Positions 46,392 to 57,500 of a stretch of 64,000 nucleotides of DNA are shown one piece after another (within the stretch, counting starts at the first letter, position 1; each line of letters starts with the position of its first letter). Made by a program: the position numbers and the translations under genes. Where the stretch lies: the NCBI RefSeq assembly GCF_014217805.1, contig NZ_CP055156.1, positions 2,114,585-2,178,584 of the forward strand, in the 5' to 3' direction. The notes beneath the pieces were generated by a model. That model made no database searches and was not told the origin of the DNA. It saw nothing but the letters and a program-made list of their open reading frames with translations. Origin of the DNA: Adhaeribacter swui (lineage in GTDB: Bacteria > Bacteroidota > Bacteroidia > Cytophagales > Hymenobacteraceae).

Positions 46392-49031
46392 ATGTTAAAA
46401 ATTTCTTTAAATCTGTTTTATGCTTTTCTGTTCCTGTTGGGGCTTTCTCAGGAACTAGATCTCCCTAAAAAGCCCGAAAGTACAAAAATGCAAAAAGCGG
46501 CCTTCGCTCAGGAAGGTCCCCAAGATTTAAAAATTACCAATTTTACCGGTCCCGATTTAACCCCAAGCCCGGCTTGTTTGGCAGTAGTGCCAACCGGCGA
46601 AGTATACGTGGGCGTTGATATGATGGGTTCTTTGGGAAAAGAGCCGGGCAAAGGCAGCATTGTACGTTTGGTAGATAGTAACAACGACGGCCAGGTAGAT
46701 CAGCACACTACGTTTGCAACGGCAGATAACCCGCGGGGTATTATTGTGGTCGATGACCGGGTTTATGTGCTGCATACTACTTTTTCGAAAGAAAGCGGCA
46801 AAGCTACTGGTATGGATTTAGTCGTTTTCACGGATGCTAACCGCGATGGGGTAGCCGATGGACCTTCTAAACCTTTAATTACAGGTATTAGCAACCCGAA
46901 CTTTTTGCAAAGCCGTGGCACCGACCACGCTACCAACGGCATCCGGATGGGGATTGATGGCTGGATTTACATTGCCGTGGGCGATTTCGGTTTCCATAAT
47001 GCTACCGACCAATCTGGTAAAAAATTAACCATGCTGGGCGGCGGTATTGTGCGGGTGCGGCCCGATGGTACCGGTATGGAAGTGTACTCGCATGGTATGC
47101 GTAATATTTATGACGTCGCCATTGACCCGTACATGAACATTTTTACGCGTGATAATACCAACGATGGCGGCGGCTGGAACATCCGTTTTAGCCACCAACT
47201 GCAATCCGGGGAGTACGGTTACCCAGTGTTATTTAAGCATTTTACCGACGAAATTATTCCGGCTTTAGTAGATGTGGGCGGCGGTTCCGGTACCGGTTCT
47301 TTGTTTATGGATGAACCTACCTGGCCCGAAAAATACAACAAAGTGCCCATGATGGCCGATTGGGGCCGGAGCCAGTTGTACATTCACCGGGTTACCCCGG
47401 ATGGCCCGAGCTTTACCCAAAAAGAAGAAGAGTTTATTAAACTGCCGCAAATTACCGATGTGGACGTGGATGGCTCTGGCCGGATGTATTTAGCCGCCTG
47501 GGATGGCGCCGGTTACTCCGGTAACCCCAGCAAAGGCTACGTGGTGCGGGTAGTACCCCAAAACTGGACCTACAAAGCCTTCCCGGATTTAAAAAAAGCT
47601 TCTATCTCCGATCTAGCTAATTTATTGAAGTCCAACAGCGCAGTAGCCCGTTTGTACGCCCAGCAAGAACTATTAACCCGCCCGGCCAAAAAAGCGACTA
47701 AAGCTGCCTGGAAAGTTGCCCAAGATAAAAATCAAACTTTAGAGGCGCGTGTAGCCGGTATGTATACTTACGCGCAGCTTGCCGGTGAAAAAGCGATTCC
47801 TGACTTAGTTAAATTAACCCAGGATAACCAGGTAAAAGAATTGGCTTTAAAAGTACTCGCCGATCGCAAGGAGTTTATAGCCAAAGTACCTACAGCGCCT
47901 TTCCTGCAAGCTTTAAAAGATCCATCCGAAAGAGTACAGGTAGCTGCTATTATTGGTCTGGGCCGTTTGGGCCGGCCAGAAGTTGCCGAAGCTTTATTGC
48001 AAACCAAAGTTCCGGCTTCGTTTGTAGCTCCGGCTAAAAACACCGAAGGTCCGCATGCTACGCCTAATGCCGCTATTATTCCGGCGCACCTGGCCGTACG
48101 GGCTCTCGTAAATTTAAATGCTGTAGATGCTAGTGTAAAAGCTCTTAATTCTGATAATGCCACTTTAGCGCTTTGGACTTTGCGTTATATGCACGATCCG
48201 AAAGCCGTAGATGGTTTAATTTCGGCGTACCAGCAAACCCAGGATGCGAACCGGAAAAAAGAGATTTTGACTACCGTAGCCCGTTTGTACCAAAAAGAAG
48301 CGCCTTACGATGGTTCGTGGTGGTGGAGCACCCGCCCCGATACCCACGGCCCGTATTACAAAGGTATTACCTGGGAAGCTTCGCCGAAAATTGCCGAATT
48401 TTTAAAAAATGAGTGGAACAAAGCCGACGAAACCGGCAAACAAGCTTTTGCCGATTTAAATGGCCGGATGCGTTTAGGCATAACGGAGTTTGGCGGCGAA
48501 GATTCGGTGGTTACTGAAGAAACCGTAAAAGTAGACCTGGATAAAATCCGGAACCAGAAAGGCCAGATCGGTAAATCGTCCATTGAAGATGTGATGCTGG
48601 CCATGGCTAAGATTAAAGGCGATGCCAACGTGGGTAAAGGTTTGTTTACCCGGCAAGGTTGTATTGCCTGCCACAGCATTAAACGCGGCGAAACCTTAAA
48701 AGGACCTTTTATGGGCCAGATTGGCTCTATTATGAACCGGGAACAAATTGCCGAATCAATCCTGAAACCGAATGCATCGATTTCGCAGGGTTTTGCTACC
48801 GTGAATATTAATACCAAAGGCGGAAAAACGTACATCGGTTTTGTGTCGGAAGAAACGGCTGGTAAAGTAGTAATCCGTAATATTGCCGGCGAGGTATTTA
48901 CCATTAAAGCCAGCGACATTGTTTCGCGCAAAGAACTCGAAACTTCCATGATGCCGTCGGGCTTAGCCAATGCCTTGTCGTACGAAGAGTTTGCATCTTT
49001 ACTTACGTTCCTGGAACAACAGAAAAAGTAA
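46392..49031 (+). CDS. PVC-type propeller/HEAT/cytochrome c protein, 879 residues
   Basis: This is a probable periplasmic or surface redox protein. A hydrophobic N-terminus (about 3-18) suggests export. A glucose/sorbosone dehydrogenase-like beta-propeller covers about residues 50-395, with two Ca-loop-like motifs (DSNNDGQVD, DANRDGVAD) and GMRNIYDVAIDPYMNIFTRD. A HEAT-repeat region spans about 410-700. The C-terminal cytochrome c domain has CIACH (C757, C760, H761) and a later Met-rich region. It precedes a SusC/SusD pair. Electrons from sugar or alcohol oxidation probably pass through the heme, but the substrate is unknown. A terminator follows. Confidence 0.88.
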   Translation: MLKISLNLFYAFLFLLGLSQELDLPKKPESTKMQKAAFAQEGPQDLKITNFTGPDLTPSPACLAVVPTGEVYVGVDMMGSLGKEPGKGSIVRLVDSNNDGQVDQHTTFATADNPRGIIVVDDRVYVLHTTFSKESGKATGMDLVVFTDANRDGVADGPSKPLITGISNPNFLQSRGTDHATNGIRMGIDGWIYIAVGDFGFHNATDQSGKKLTMLGGGIVRVRPDGTGMEVYSHGMRNIYDVAIDPYMNIFTRDNTNDGGGWNIRFSHQLQSGEYGYPVLFKHFTDEIIPALVDVGGGSGTGSLFMDEPTWPEKYNKVPMMADWGRSQLYIHRVTPDGPSFTQKEEEFIKLPQITDVDVDGSGRMYLAAWDGAGYSGNPSKGYVVRVVPQNWTYKAFPDLKKASISDLANLLKSNSAVARLYAQQELLTRPAKKATKAAWKVAQDKNQTLEARVAGMYTYAQLAGEKAIPDLVKLTQDNQVKELALKVLADRKEFIAKVPTAPFLQALKDPSERVQVAAIIGLGRLGRPEVAEALLQTKVPASFVAPAKNTEGPHATPNAAIIPAHLAVRALVNLNAVDASVKALNSDNATLALWTLRYMHDPKAVDGLISAYQQTQDANRKKEILTTVARLYQKEAPYDGSWWWSTRPDTHGPYYKGITWEASPKIAEFLKNEWNKADETGKQAFADLNGRMRLGITEFGGEDSVVTEETVKVDLDKIRNQKGQIGKSSIEDVMLAMAKIKGDANVGKGLFTRQGCIACHSIKRGETLKGPFMGQIGSIMNREQIAESILKPNASISQGFATVNINTKGGKTYIGFVSEETAGKVVIRNIAGEVFTIKASDIVSRKELETSMMPSGLANALSYEEFASLLTFLEQQKK

Positions 49032-49097
49032 ACAAAATAAGCAAGTGCCAGAGTTGCACTAAATTTTTAAAAATTATTCTATTTCTATTCTTCATAC

Positions 49098-49127
49098 AAA
49101 GGCGGGGCTAAAGCTCCGCCTTTTTTA
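49098..49127 (+). terminator. Terminator of the 879-residue cytochrome gene
   Basis: AAAGGCGGGGC pairs with GCTCCGCCTTT (loop TAAA, one G-T wobble), followed by TTTATTTT. Confidence 0.88.
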
Positions 49128-49560
49128 TTTTAGCACCGCAGCGGTTTTGCAAGTGGGTGGTACTTAAACCTGTCCGGAGTATCGGTCTCCTGCTAACTTT
49201 CCTGTTCTCAGGCAGGTTAGTGGGGCAGGTTCTTAACTAAATGACGCACAAACTAGCCGGTAAAAGGTTAAATGCTATTCATAATTCTAAAAATTTTACG
49301 CAGTTCTTTTGGCCGAATTCAGCCTGCAAGAGTTATTCCTTTGGAAACCAAGCAATGGTTTCGGGAAAATTTAAAAAATTTAAAAAATTGCCGCTTTACA
49401 CCGGACACAGCAGGATAGTAAGGCCTTTGTTTCCCCCTAATTTTAAAATATTCAAAAATTACTTGTTATCGCCCAATAAGGGCTGCTGGTAAATCAGCAG
49501 CAGAGCGGTGCCCTTTAGCTGAATTTTAATTAAAGCGTTTTACCTATAAAATCCACGTCT
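49128..49560. promoter_or_regulatory. SusC upstream region with structured leader
   Basis: The gap carries an imperfect stem of CTAAC...GTTAG inside AACCTG...CAGGTT (about 49167-49232). A clear nested hairpin lies at 49478-49516, where AAGGGC/GCCCTTT encloses TGCTG-GTAAAT-CAGCA; it is 44 nt before the susC ATG and may regulate it. An 83-codon ORF at 49241-49492 crosses AT motifs and the hairpin and is not considered a gene. Confidence 0.45.
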
Positions 49561-52500
49561 ATGCAACACCCAATACTTAGGAAGTTGAAATTTATTCTGG
49601 TGCTTCCGCTGCTTTTTCTCTCGCTTTCTGACTTGTTAGCGCAGGCCATTACGGTTACCGGTAAAGTAGCCGATGAAAAAGGAGAACCCTTGCCGGGAGT
49701 AACCATTCTATTAAAAGGAACCAGTAATGGTACTACCACCGATGCTAGCGGTAATTTTTCTTTAAGTGTGCCCAATGGCAACGGAACCTTAATTGCCTCT
49801 TTTGTGGGCTACTTATCGCAGGAGGTGCCTATTGGTAACAAAACTACCATTAACATTACCTTAGCTTCAGATACCAAAGCGCTGGAAGAAGTAATTGTAG
49901 TGGGTTATGGTACGCAAAGAAAATCAGATGTAACCGGAGCGGTTTCGTCGGTAAAAGCAGAAACTTTAGAAGAACGGCCATCGGCTAACTTAACCCAGGC
50001 TTTAGCCGGTCGGGTAACCGGGGCCAACGTATCGGTAAACTCCGGCCGGCCCGGCGGAGCAGCCAATATCCGTATCCGGGGAAATACCTCCGTGAGTGTT
50101 ACCAACAACCCGCTGTACGTAGTAGATGGCGTTATCTTAAACGTGACCAACCTGGGCAACGGCACTTCACCTATCGATTACATGAACCCCAACGATATTG
50201 CTTCTATTGAAGTACTCAAAGATGCTTCGGCTACGGCTATTTACGGTGCCCGGGGGGCAAACGGCGTTATTCTGGTAACCACCAAGCGGGGTAGCAAAGA
50301 TGGCGGCCGCGTAAACTACGACACGTACTTTAGCGTGGGTACTTTGGCCCGGAAATTAGATCTATTAAATTCGGAAGAGTTTTTGCGCGTAGAAGAAGGC
50401 GCTTACCAGAACGCTGAAAAATATGACCCCGAAGGTTGGGCAGCCGGCAAATACGTAGACCCGAAAACCAAAAGAACGAATCCTTTATTGTTTGATGCCA
50501 ACGGCCGGCCTTTGTACGATACCGACTGGCAAAAAGAAGCCTCCCAAAAAGCTGTTACCCAAAACCATCAATTATCTTTTACCGGCGGCAGCGATAAATC
50601 CAGCTTCGGCGCTTACCTAGGCTACCGCGACGAAGATGGTTTAATGCGCGAATCGTGGCTAAAACGGTATTCCGGCCGGTTTGTTTTCGATAGCCAGATC
50701 AAAAATTGGCTCAAAGTGGGTGGTTCCCTCAGTTACAACGATCAGCAGGAAAAACAACTGGATTTGCAAGGCGAAGGCGGTATTACGTTCATGCGCCAGG
50801 TAGTGGAAGCTTTGCCTATTATTCCCATTAGATACCCCGATGGCACCTGGGCCGGTAACGCCGATTATCCGGGCATGGAAGGCGGCGATAATCCTTTACA
50901 AGTGGGCGCAGAACGTCGCTATATTTTAAAAACCCAAAATACCCTGGGTAACTTGTATACCAGTATTCAAATAACCAAGGATCTGGAGCTAAGAACCGTA
51001 TTGGGTACCAACATTATCAATCAGGGAATTAACTACTACGGAGGCCGCGAACTAAATTATATCTCTAAAGATCAGGGTGGGGTGGCCTACGTGCAAAACC
51101 AGCGGCACAATTCGTGGCAGTTCGAAAATTACCTGACTTACAATAAAAAAATATCCGAAAATCATTCACTTACCGGCTTATTGGGTTTGTCGTGGCAGCA
51201 CGTAGATGTGTTTACTGCCCGGGCACAATCGCAGAATTTCCAGGATGATTATTTTGGCTACAATAACTTAGGAGCCGGCGCTACCGCCGTGGCGCCCACT
51301 TCCGGTACCAGTGCCTACGGTTTAAATTCTTACTTCGGCCGCATTAATTATAACATCAAAGAAAAGTATTTACTAACGTTAACTGGTCGGGCCGATGGCT
51401 CTTCTAAGTTTGGTTCCGAAAACCGGTATGCCTTCTTCCCGTCGGCTGCTTTAGCCTGGCGCTTAACCGAAGAAGATTTCCTAAAAGGCGTTCCGGTGTT
51501 GTCGGATTTAAAATTACGTACCAGCTACGGGGTAACGGGTAACTCCGAAATTAATGCCTACCAGGCCGAAGCCGGGATGGGTAACTACGAAGTAATTTTT
51601 AACGGTACCCGCACCATTGGGGTAGGGGTAAGCCGTTTAGCCAACCAAAATTTACAGTGGGAAAAAACGCACCAGGTAGATGTCGGTCTGGAGTTAGGTT
51701 TGTTTAGCAACCGTATTGCTCTGGAAGTGGATGTGTACCGCAAAAAAACCACCGATATGTTGTTGAGCGCACCGGTACCCTCTAGCAGCGGCTATACTAC
51801 CGTTACCCGCAACGTGGGCAGCATGGAGAACCGGGGCGTAGAAATTGGCCTGAACACCGTAAATATTTCGCGGCCTAATTTTACCTGGAGCACCACTTTT
51901 AATATTTCCATCAACAAAAACAAAGTATTGGCCTTAACTGGCGGCGACGATATTTTCTCTGGCCGCGGCATTATCCGCGAAGGAGAACCGGTAGGCTCGT
52001 TCTTTGGCTACGTACGCCAGGGCACCTGGAGCACCGCCGAAGCCGACCAAGCGGCTAAATATTTGCGCTTGCCCGGCGACGTAAAATACCAGGATGTAAA
52101 CAACGACGGCCAGATTAACGACCGCGACCGGGTGATTATCGGTAAAGGTATTCCGGATGGATTTGGCTCCTTGATTAACACCTTCAAGTATAAAAACTTT
52201 GATTTAACCTTCGACTTACAGTTTATGTACGGCAACGATGTTTCTTTGGCCACGCAGCACTCCGCCGAAGACCGCCAGGGTATTGCCAACAGCTTTGCCA
52301 CCGTATTAAATGCCTGGACGCCCGAAAACCAAAATACCGACATTGCCCAGTGGCGTCCGATTCCGGCCGGTTACGATACTTTCGATGATAGCCACCGGGT
52401 GCAGGATGCCGATTTTATCCGGGGTCGCAACTTGCTGCTCGGGTATAATTTTAATCCGGGCGTTACCGAGAAACTGCGCATCAGCCGCTTACGGGTATAT

Positions 52501-52650
52501 GCTTCCATGCAAAATTTCTTCCTGATTACCAAGTACAAAGGCTATGATCCGGAAGTAGCTACCTCGGGCGGTACCTTCGACCAAGGTTTAGCCTTATACG
52601 ATTACCCGAAAGCCCGTGTGTTTATGGTAGGTCTTAATCTTGGTTTTTAA
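49561..52650 (+). CDS. SusC/RagA-family TonB-dependent outer membrane transporter
   Basis: This is the outer-membrane barrel that imports glycans or other nutrients with a SusD lid. It has 1029 residues. A signal peptide ends near LLAQA. The carboxypeptidase-D-like regulatory domain covers about 29-105 (VTGKVADEKGEPLPGVTI). The TonB-box/plug region begins EVIVVGYGTQRKSDVTGAV (about 112), with the SusC signature DASATAIYGARGANGVILVTT. The barrel fills the rest and ends in an aromatic strand (RVFMVGLNLGF). No sigma/anti-sigma pair is nearby. SusD follows after 24 nt. The substrate is unknown but the locus suggests a sugar derivative. Confidence 0.96.
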   Translation: MQHPILRKLKFILVLPLLFLSLSDLLAQAITVTGKVADEKGEPLPGVTILLKGTSNGTTTDASGNFSLSVPNGNGTLIASFVGYLSQEVPIGNKTTINITLASDTKALEEVIVVGYGTQRKSDVTGAVSSVKAETLEERPSANLTQALAGRVTGANVSVNSGRPGGAANIRIRGNTSVSVTNNPLYVVDGVILNVTNLGNGTSPIDYMNPNDIASIEVLKDASATAIYGARGANGVILVTTKRGSKDGGRVNYDTYFSVGTLARKLDLLNSEEFLRVEEGAYQNAEKYDPEGWAAGKYVDPKTKRTNPLLFDANGRPLYDTDWQKEASQKAVTQNHQLSFTGGSDKSSFGAYLGYRDEDGLMRESWLKRYSGRFVFDSQIKNWLKVGGSLSYNDQQEKQLDLQGEGGITFMRQVVEALPIIPIRYPDGTWAGNADYPGMEGGDNPLQVGAERRYILKTQNTLGNLYTSIQITKDLELRTVLGTNIINQGINYYGGRELNYISKDQGGVAYVQNQRHNSWQFENYLTYNKKISENHSLTGLLGLSWQHVDVFTARAQSQNFQDDYFGYNNLGAGATAVAPTSGTSAYGLNSYFGRINYNIKEKYLLTLTGRADGSSKFGSENRYAFFPSAALAWRLTEEDFLKGVPVLSDLKLRTSYGVTGNSEINAYQAEAGMGNYEVIFNGTRTIGVGVSRLANQNLQWEKTHQVDVGLELGLFSNRIALEVDVYRKKTTDMLLSAPVPSSSGYTTVTRNVGSMENRGVEIGLNTVNISRPNFTWSTTFNISINKNKVLALTGGDDIFSGRGIIREGEPVGSFFGYVRQGTWSTAEADQAAKYLRLPGDVKYQDVNNDGQINDRDRVIIGKGIPDGFGSLINTFKYKNFDLTFDLQFMYGNDVSLATQHSAEDRQGIANSFATVLNAWTPENQNTDIAQWRPIPAGYDTFDDSHRVQDADFIRGRNLLLGYNFNPGVTEKLRISRLRVYASMQNFFLITKYKGYDPEVATSGGTFDQGLALYDYPKARVFMVGLNLGF

Positions 52651-52674
52651 AATTTTAGTCTAAAAACATTCATT

Positions 52675-54186
52675 ATGAACAACACAGTTAAAAAATATAT
52701 TCATCAGTCGTTTTTAGGAATTGGGTTATTGTTCTTAAGCACGAGCTGTAATGATTTCCTGGAAGAAACCGATAAGTCTAACTTTACCCAGAATACGTAT
52801 TTTACCCAGCCCAAACACGCCGAAAGCATTGTAAACGCCATTTACGCCGATTTAAGATCCACAACTGGCGGCGGCTTTAACGGCGCGCCCTGGATGATGC
52901 TGGAATTTGCTACCGGCTTAGCCAACACCGATTTAGGTCAGGCGCAGAACAGCATCAACGTCCGGAATCTGGTAAACAACTCCGATAATTCGTACGGCGG
53001 TACGTACTGGACCAGCAGCTACAAGGGCATAGCTAATGCCAACCTGGCGGTTGCCAAAATTCCCGGTATTACCATGGATGAAAGCCAGAAAGCCAAGTTA
53101 TTGGGCGAAGCCCGGTTTTTACGGGCGTATTACTATTATAACCTGGTGCGGATTTTCGGACCGGTGCCTTTAATTACCGAGCCGGTAGATTTAGCTTCTA
53201 AAGACTTGTACCCGCCCAAAGCCACCGAAGAAGAAATTTATAAATTAATTGTAGATGACCTAGTTGCCGCCGAAGCCGCTGGGTTGCCGATGACCGATAA
53301 AACGGGTAGAGTAACTACGGGCGCTATTAAATCTTTATTATCCAGCGTGTACCTGACCATGGCTGGATACCCCTTACAGAAAGGCAACGAATATTTTAAA
53401 AAAGCGGCCGATAAAGCCCAGGAAGTTATTTCGTCGAATGCCTACAGCTTATTTACTGATTACAACGATTTGCACAACGAAGCTACCGAAAATTCCGGCG
53501 AGCACATTTTAATGGTGCAGTTTGCGCCGTTTATCATGGCGTCGGGCTGGCAAACTTCTATTATCCCGTACAATAAAGGCATTTCTGCTTACTCCGACGA
53601 AACCGGGGCTATTTACGCCAATACCGATTTTGTGCAGACCTACGAACCCGGCGATAAACGGGCCAAAGAAAAAGAATTTTACTTTAACGAGTATACTCTG
53701 AGCAGCGACCGGAACACTAGTGTTAATTTAGGCGGTTACTTTATTTATAAGTTTTTTGACCCGAAAGCCCAATTGGAAACCACCAGCAGCGGCTTAAACT
53801 GGATGCTGATGCGGTATGCCGAGGTTTTGTTAAATTATGCCGAAGCCGCTAACGAAGCCTTTGGCGGGCCTAGCCCCGAAGCCTACGAAGCTGTTAATAA
53901 AATTAGAAGAAGGGCCGAATTGCCGGAGCTGCAAGGTTTAAGCCAGCAAGAGTTCCGGGAAGCTACCTGGCGCGAAAAATGGCATGAGCTGAGTTACGAG
54001 AACAAAACCTGGTTTGATATGGTACGCCTGCGCAAAGCCTTTAACGTGAAAACTAAACAGTTCGACGACTACGTGGGGCACCAGTTCTCCTACGGACCTG
54101 TGTTAAAAGAGCGCGAGCTTTTATTTCCGGTACCAACCGCCGAAATCCGGAATAATAAAAATCTAACTCAAAATACCGGCTATTAA
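52675..54186 (+). CDS. SusD/RagB-family nutrient-binding outer membrane lipoprotein
   Basis: This is the surface lid that captures substrate for the SusC partner. It has 503 residues with lipidated C25 (LSTSCNDFLEE). Helical TPR-like parts include AKLLGEARFLRAYYYYNLVRI and the C-terminal MRYAEVLLNYAEAANEAFGG. The end is typical (LLFPVPTAEIRNNKNLTQN). It is 24 nt after susC, so they are co-transcribed. The 370 bp that follow (54187-54560) are AT-rich and hold nothing recognisable. Confidence 0.96.
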   Translation: MNNTVKKYIHQSFLGIGLLFLSTSCNDFLEETDKSNFTQNTYFTQPKHAESIVNAIYADLRSTTGGGFNGAPWMMLEFATGLANTDLGQAQNSINVRNLVNNSDNSYGGTYWTSSYKGIANANLAVAKIPGITMDESQKAKLLGEARFLRAYYYYNLVRIFGPVPLITEPVDLASKDLYPPKATEEEIYKLIVDDLVAAEAAGLPMTDKTGRVTTGAIKSLLSSVYLTMAGYPLQKGNEYFKKAADKAQEVISSNAYSLFTDYNDLHNEATENSGEHILMVQFAPFIMASGWQTSIIPYNKGISAYSDETGAIYANTDFVQTYEPGDKRAKEKEFYFNEYTLSSDRNTSVNLGGYFIYKFFDPKAQLETTSSGLNWMLMRYAEVLLNYAEAANEAFGGPSPEAYEAVNKIRRRAELPELQGLSQQEFREATWREKWHELSYENKTWFDMVRLRKAFNVKTKQFDDYVGHQFSYGPVLKERELLFPVPTAEIRNNKNLTQNTGY

Positions 54187-54560
54187 AAATTTAGATTATT
54201 AGCTGCTAAGTAACCAGGCAAAATAAATTTAAATAGAGCCGCTATCAATATTTTTAAAAAATGCTAATAATCAAAATCTTAAAAATGAAGTCTTAGCGTT
54301 TACTATTTAAATACGGGTGTCTGTTTGCTTAAATTTTTAAATAATCCGGCCGGGAATTGTAGTTCGCAGTTTCCAGTCGGATTTATTTATAAGGACGGTT
54401 TACAACAACCTGGTTTTTTATTCTGCCTGATTTATAAGCTAATCGAAATAAAAACAGGACAGTGCAGGATGGGTTAATTGGGCTATTTTACTACAATTAA
54501 AAGTGGTTTTCTGCGCAACTACAGATCAGAATTTATATTTTTAGATAAACAAGTTGGTAA

Positions 54561-57500
54561 ATGGAAATAATTAAAAAAAGAAGTTTTAAGGTCGTGCTTA
54601 CGAGTTTGGGGCTGGTGGCCATAGCGCTACTTACCCTGCAATTTACCCAGTCAACCTCTACGCCTTTAAAACTCAGCAAAGGATCGCATATTATTTTGGT
54701 GGGCAATAACCTGGGTTCCCGCATGATGGACTTCGGGCATTTTGAAACCGAAATGCAGTTGCGCTACCCTGATAACCAATTGTACATCCGCAACATGTGC
54801 GATGGGGGCAACACGCCTGGCTTCCGGCCACATTCCGGTCGGGTATCGCCGTGGGCATTTCCGGGCGCCGAAAAATTTCAAACCGAACTGGCGCATAACT
54901 CCGACAGCCAGGGTTTTTACGAAACTCCCGACGAGTGGATTACCCGCCACAAAGCCGACATTATCATTGCTTTTTTTGGCTACAACGAATCGTTTGAAGG
55001 CAAAGCAGGACTGGAAAATTACAAAGCCGAACTGGATGCCTTTGTGAAACATACTTTAAAACAAAAGTACAACGGTAAAACCGCGCCGCAACTAGCTTTA
55101 GTGTCGCCGATTGCTTTCGAAGATCTTTCCGCTAAGTACGATCTGCCCAACGGCAAACAAGAAAACGTAAACCTGGCTTTGTACACCGAAGCCATGAAAG
55201 AAGTAGCTGCTAAAAACAAGGTACTTTTTGTAAATGCGTTTACGCCCACCAAAGGTTGGTACGATTCTACCGAAGAATTTTTAACCATTGATGGTTCGCA
55301 GTTAAGCGATAAAGGATACGCCCGCTTCGGTAAACTATTGGCCGATCAGGTTTTTGGCAAAACAGCCGTGAAAAACGAGAAAAACCGGGCTTTGGTACAC
55401 GCCGCTGTAATGGAGAAAAACTGGATGTGGCACAATGATTTAAAAATTCCGAATGGCGTGCACGTGTATGGCCGACGCTACGATCCTTTTGGGCCGCAGA
55501 ACTATCCGGCCGAATTAAAGAAAATCCGGGAAATGACCGATATCCGCGATCAGGCAGTTTGGCAAGCGGTAAAAGGACAAAAAATGGATGTAGCCGCTGC
55601 CGACCAGAAAACTTCGGAGTTGCCACCGGTACCTACCAACTATAACCCAGAGAAAAACGGCAGCACAGAATATTTGTACGGGCAAGATGCGGTAAATAAG
55701 TTAAAAGTAGCGCCCGGTTATAAAATCGAAATGTTCGCTTCCGAAAAAGAATTCACCGATTTAGCTAACCCCTGTCAGATCACTTTCGATAATAAAGGCC
55801 GTCTGTGGGTAGCCACCATGCCTACTTACCCCCATTACAAGCCTGGCGATAAAAAACCAAACGATAAAATCATTATCCTGGAAGATACCAATAACGATGG
55901 CAAAGCCGATAAACAAACTACTTTTGCCGATGGCTTGCATTTACCGGTAGGTTTTGAGTTAGCACCGGAAGGCGTGTATATTTCGCAGGGCACTAATCTG
56001 ATGCTATTCCGTGATACTAACGGCGACGATAAAGCCGATGTTCGGGAAATCCTTCTGAGTGGTTTCGACGACCACGATACCCACCACGCGCATCATGCTT
56101 ACACTTTAGATCCATCGGGTGCTATTTACATGGGCGAAGGCGTTTTCCTGCATACCAACGTGGAAACCTCGTATGGTCCGGTGCGGGCGACCAATGGCGG
56201 TTTTTACCGCTATAATCCGCAGCGCCGCCAATTAGAGCGTACCGCCCAGCTTTCTATCCCAAACCCCTGGGGCATTGCCTTTGATGATTGGGGACAGAAC
56301 TTCTTCGCCGAAACCTCCAGCCCCGATGTACGCTGGATGATGCCCGGCAGCGTAAAATCGCGTTACGGCGTAGCTACCCACAAATCCGAACAGTTAATTG
56401 AAGACAAGCACCGCGTACGGCCTACTTCCGGTTTAGAATTTATTTCGAGCCGCCATTTCCCGGACGATGTGCAAGGCGATTTAATTATTAACAATACCAT
56501 TGGCTTTTTAGGTACCAAACAACATACGTTAAAAGACGATGGCACCGGTTATATTAGCAAGCACAAGCAAGACTTGTTAATTTCCGAAGATCGTAACTTC
56601 CGGCCCGTAGATATGGAAATTGCCCCGGATGGTTCTTTGTACATAGCTGATTGGCACAATGTATTAATTGGGCACATGCAGCATAACGCCCGCGACCCAT
56701 TGCGCGACCACGTACACGGCCGTATTTACCGCATTACGTATCCGGGTCGGCCATTGGTGAAACCGGCTAAAGTAGCGGGTGCCAGCATCGACGAATTACT
56801 CGAAAATTTAAAATTACCTGAATACCGCACCCGCTATCGTACCCGCCGGGAGTTGCGCGGCCGACCTGTAGAAGAAGTGCTTTCGCATTTAAAAACCTGG
56901 ACGGCCAAACTAGATAAAAACGATCCGAAATACGAACACCACTTACTCGAAGCCTTATGGGTAAGTTGGGGCATGAACAAAGTAGATCAGGGTTTATTAC
57001 GGCAAATGTTGCAAGCCAAAGATTACCACGCCCGGGCCGCGGCGGTTCGCGTAGTGCGTTACACCGGCCACCAGGTACCCAACCAGGCCGACTTATTAAT
57101 GCAAGCTGCCCGCGACGAACACGGCCGGGTACGTTTAGAAGCCATTGTGGCTGCCTCGTGGTTAACGAAAGAAAAAGGTTTACCTATTCTGGCCGAAGCC
57201 GCTAAAAAGCCCCTGGATAACTGGATGATCCATGCCCACGAAACCGCCGTAGCGCACCTGAATGGCCGCGAAGTGGAACAGAAAAAAGAAGAAGTAGTTA
57301 AAACGGATTTAAAAGGCGCCGAGCGGGATTTGTTAATTAAAGGCAAAGAAATTTACGCCCGCGAAGGGTTTTGCGGCACCTGCCACCAACCCGATGGCAA
57401 AGGTTTAGCCTCATCTGGCTTTCCGCCGCTAACCGGTACCAACTGGGTTTTGGGTAATGAAGACCGCATCATTAAAATTGTTTTAAAAGGATTGCACGGC

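Noticed and set aside
48356-48970. 204-codon ORF antisense to the 879-residue cytochrome gene
   Set aside because: It is a frame shadow of a strongly supported gene and has Ser/Pro-rich composition typical of antisense frames.
49241-49492. 83-codon ORF upstream of susC
   Set aside because: It translates AT motifs and the SusC leader hairpin; composition is not coding-like.
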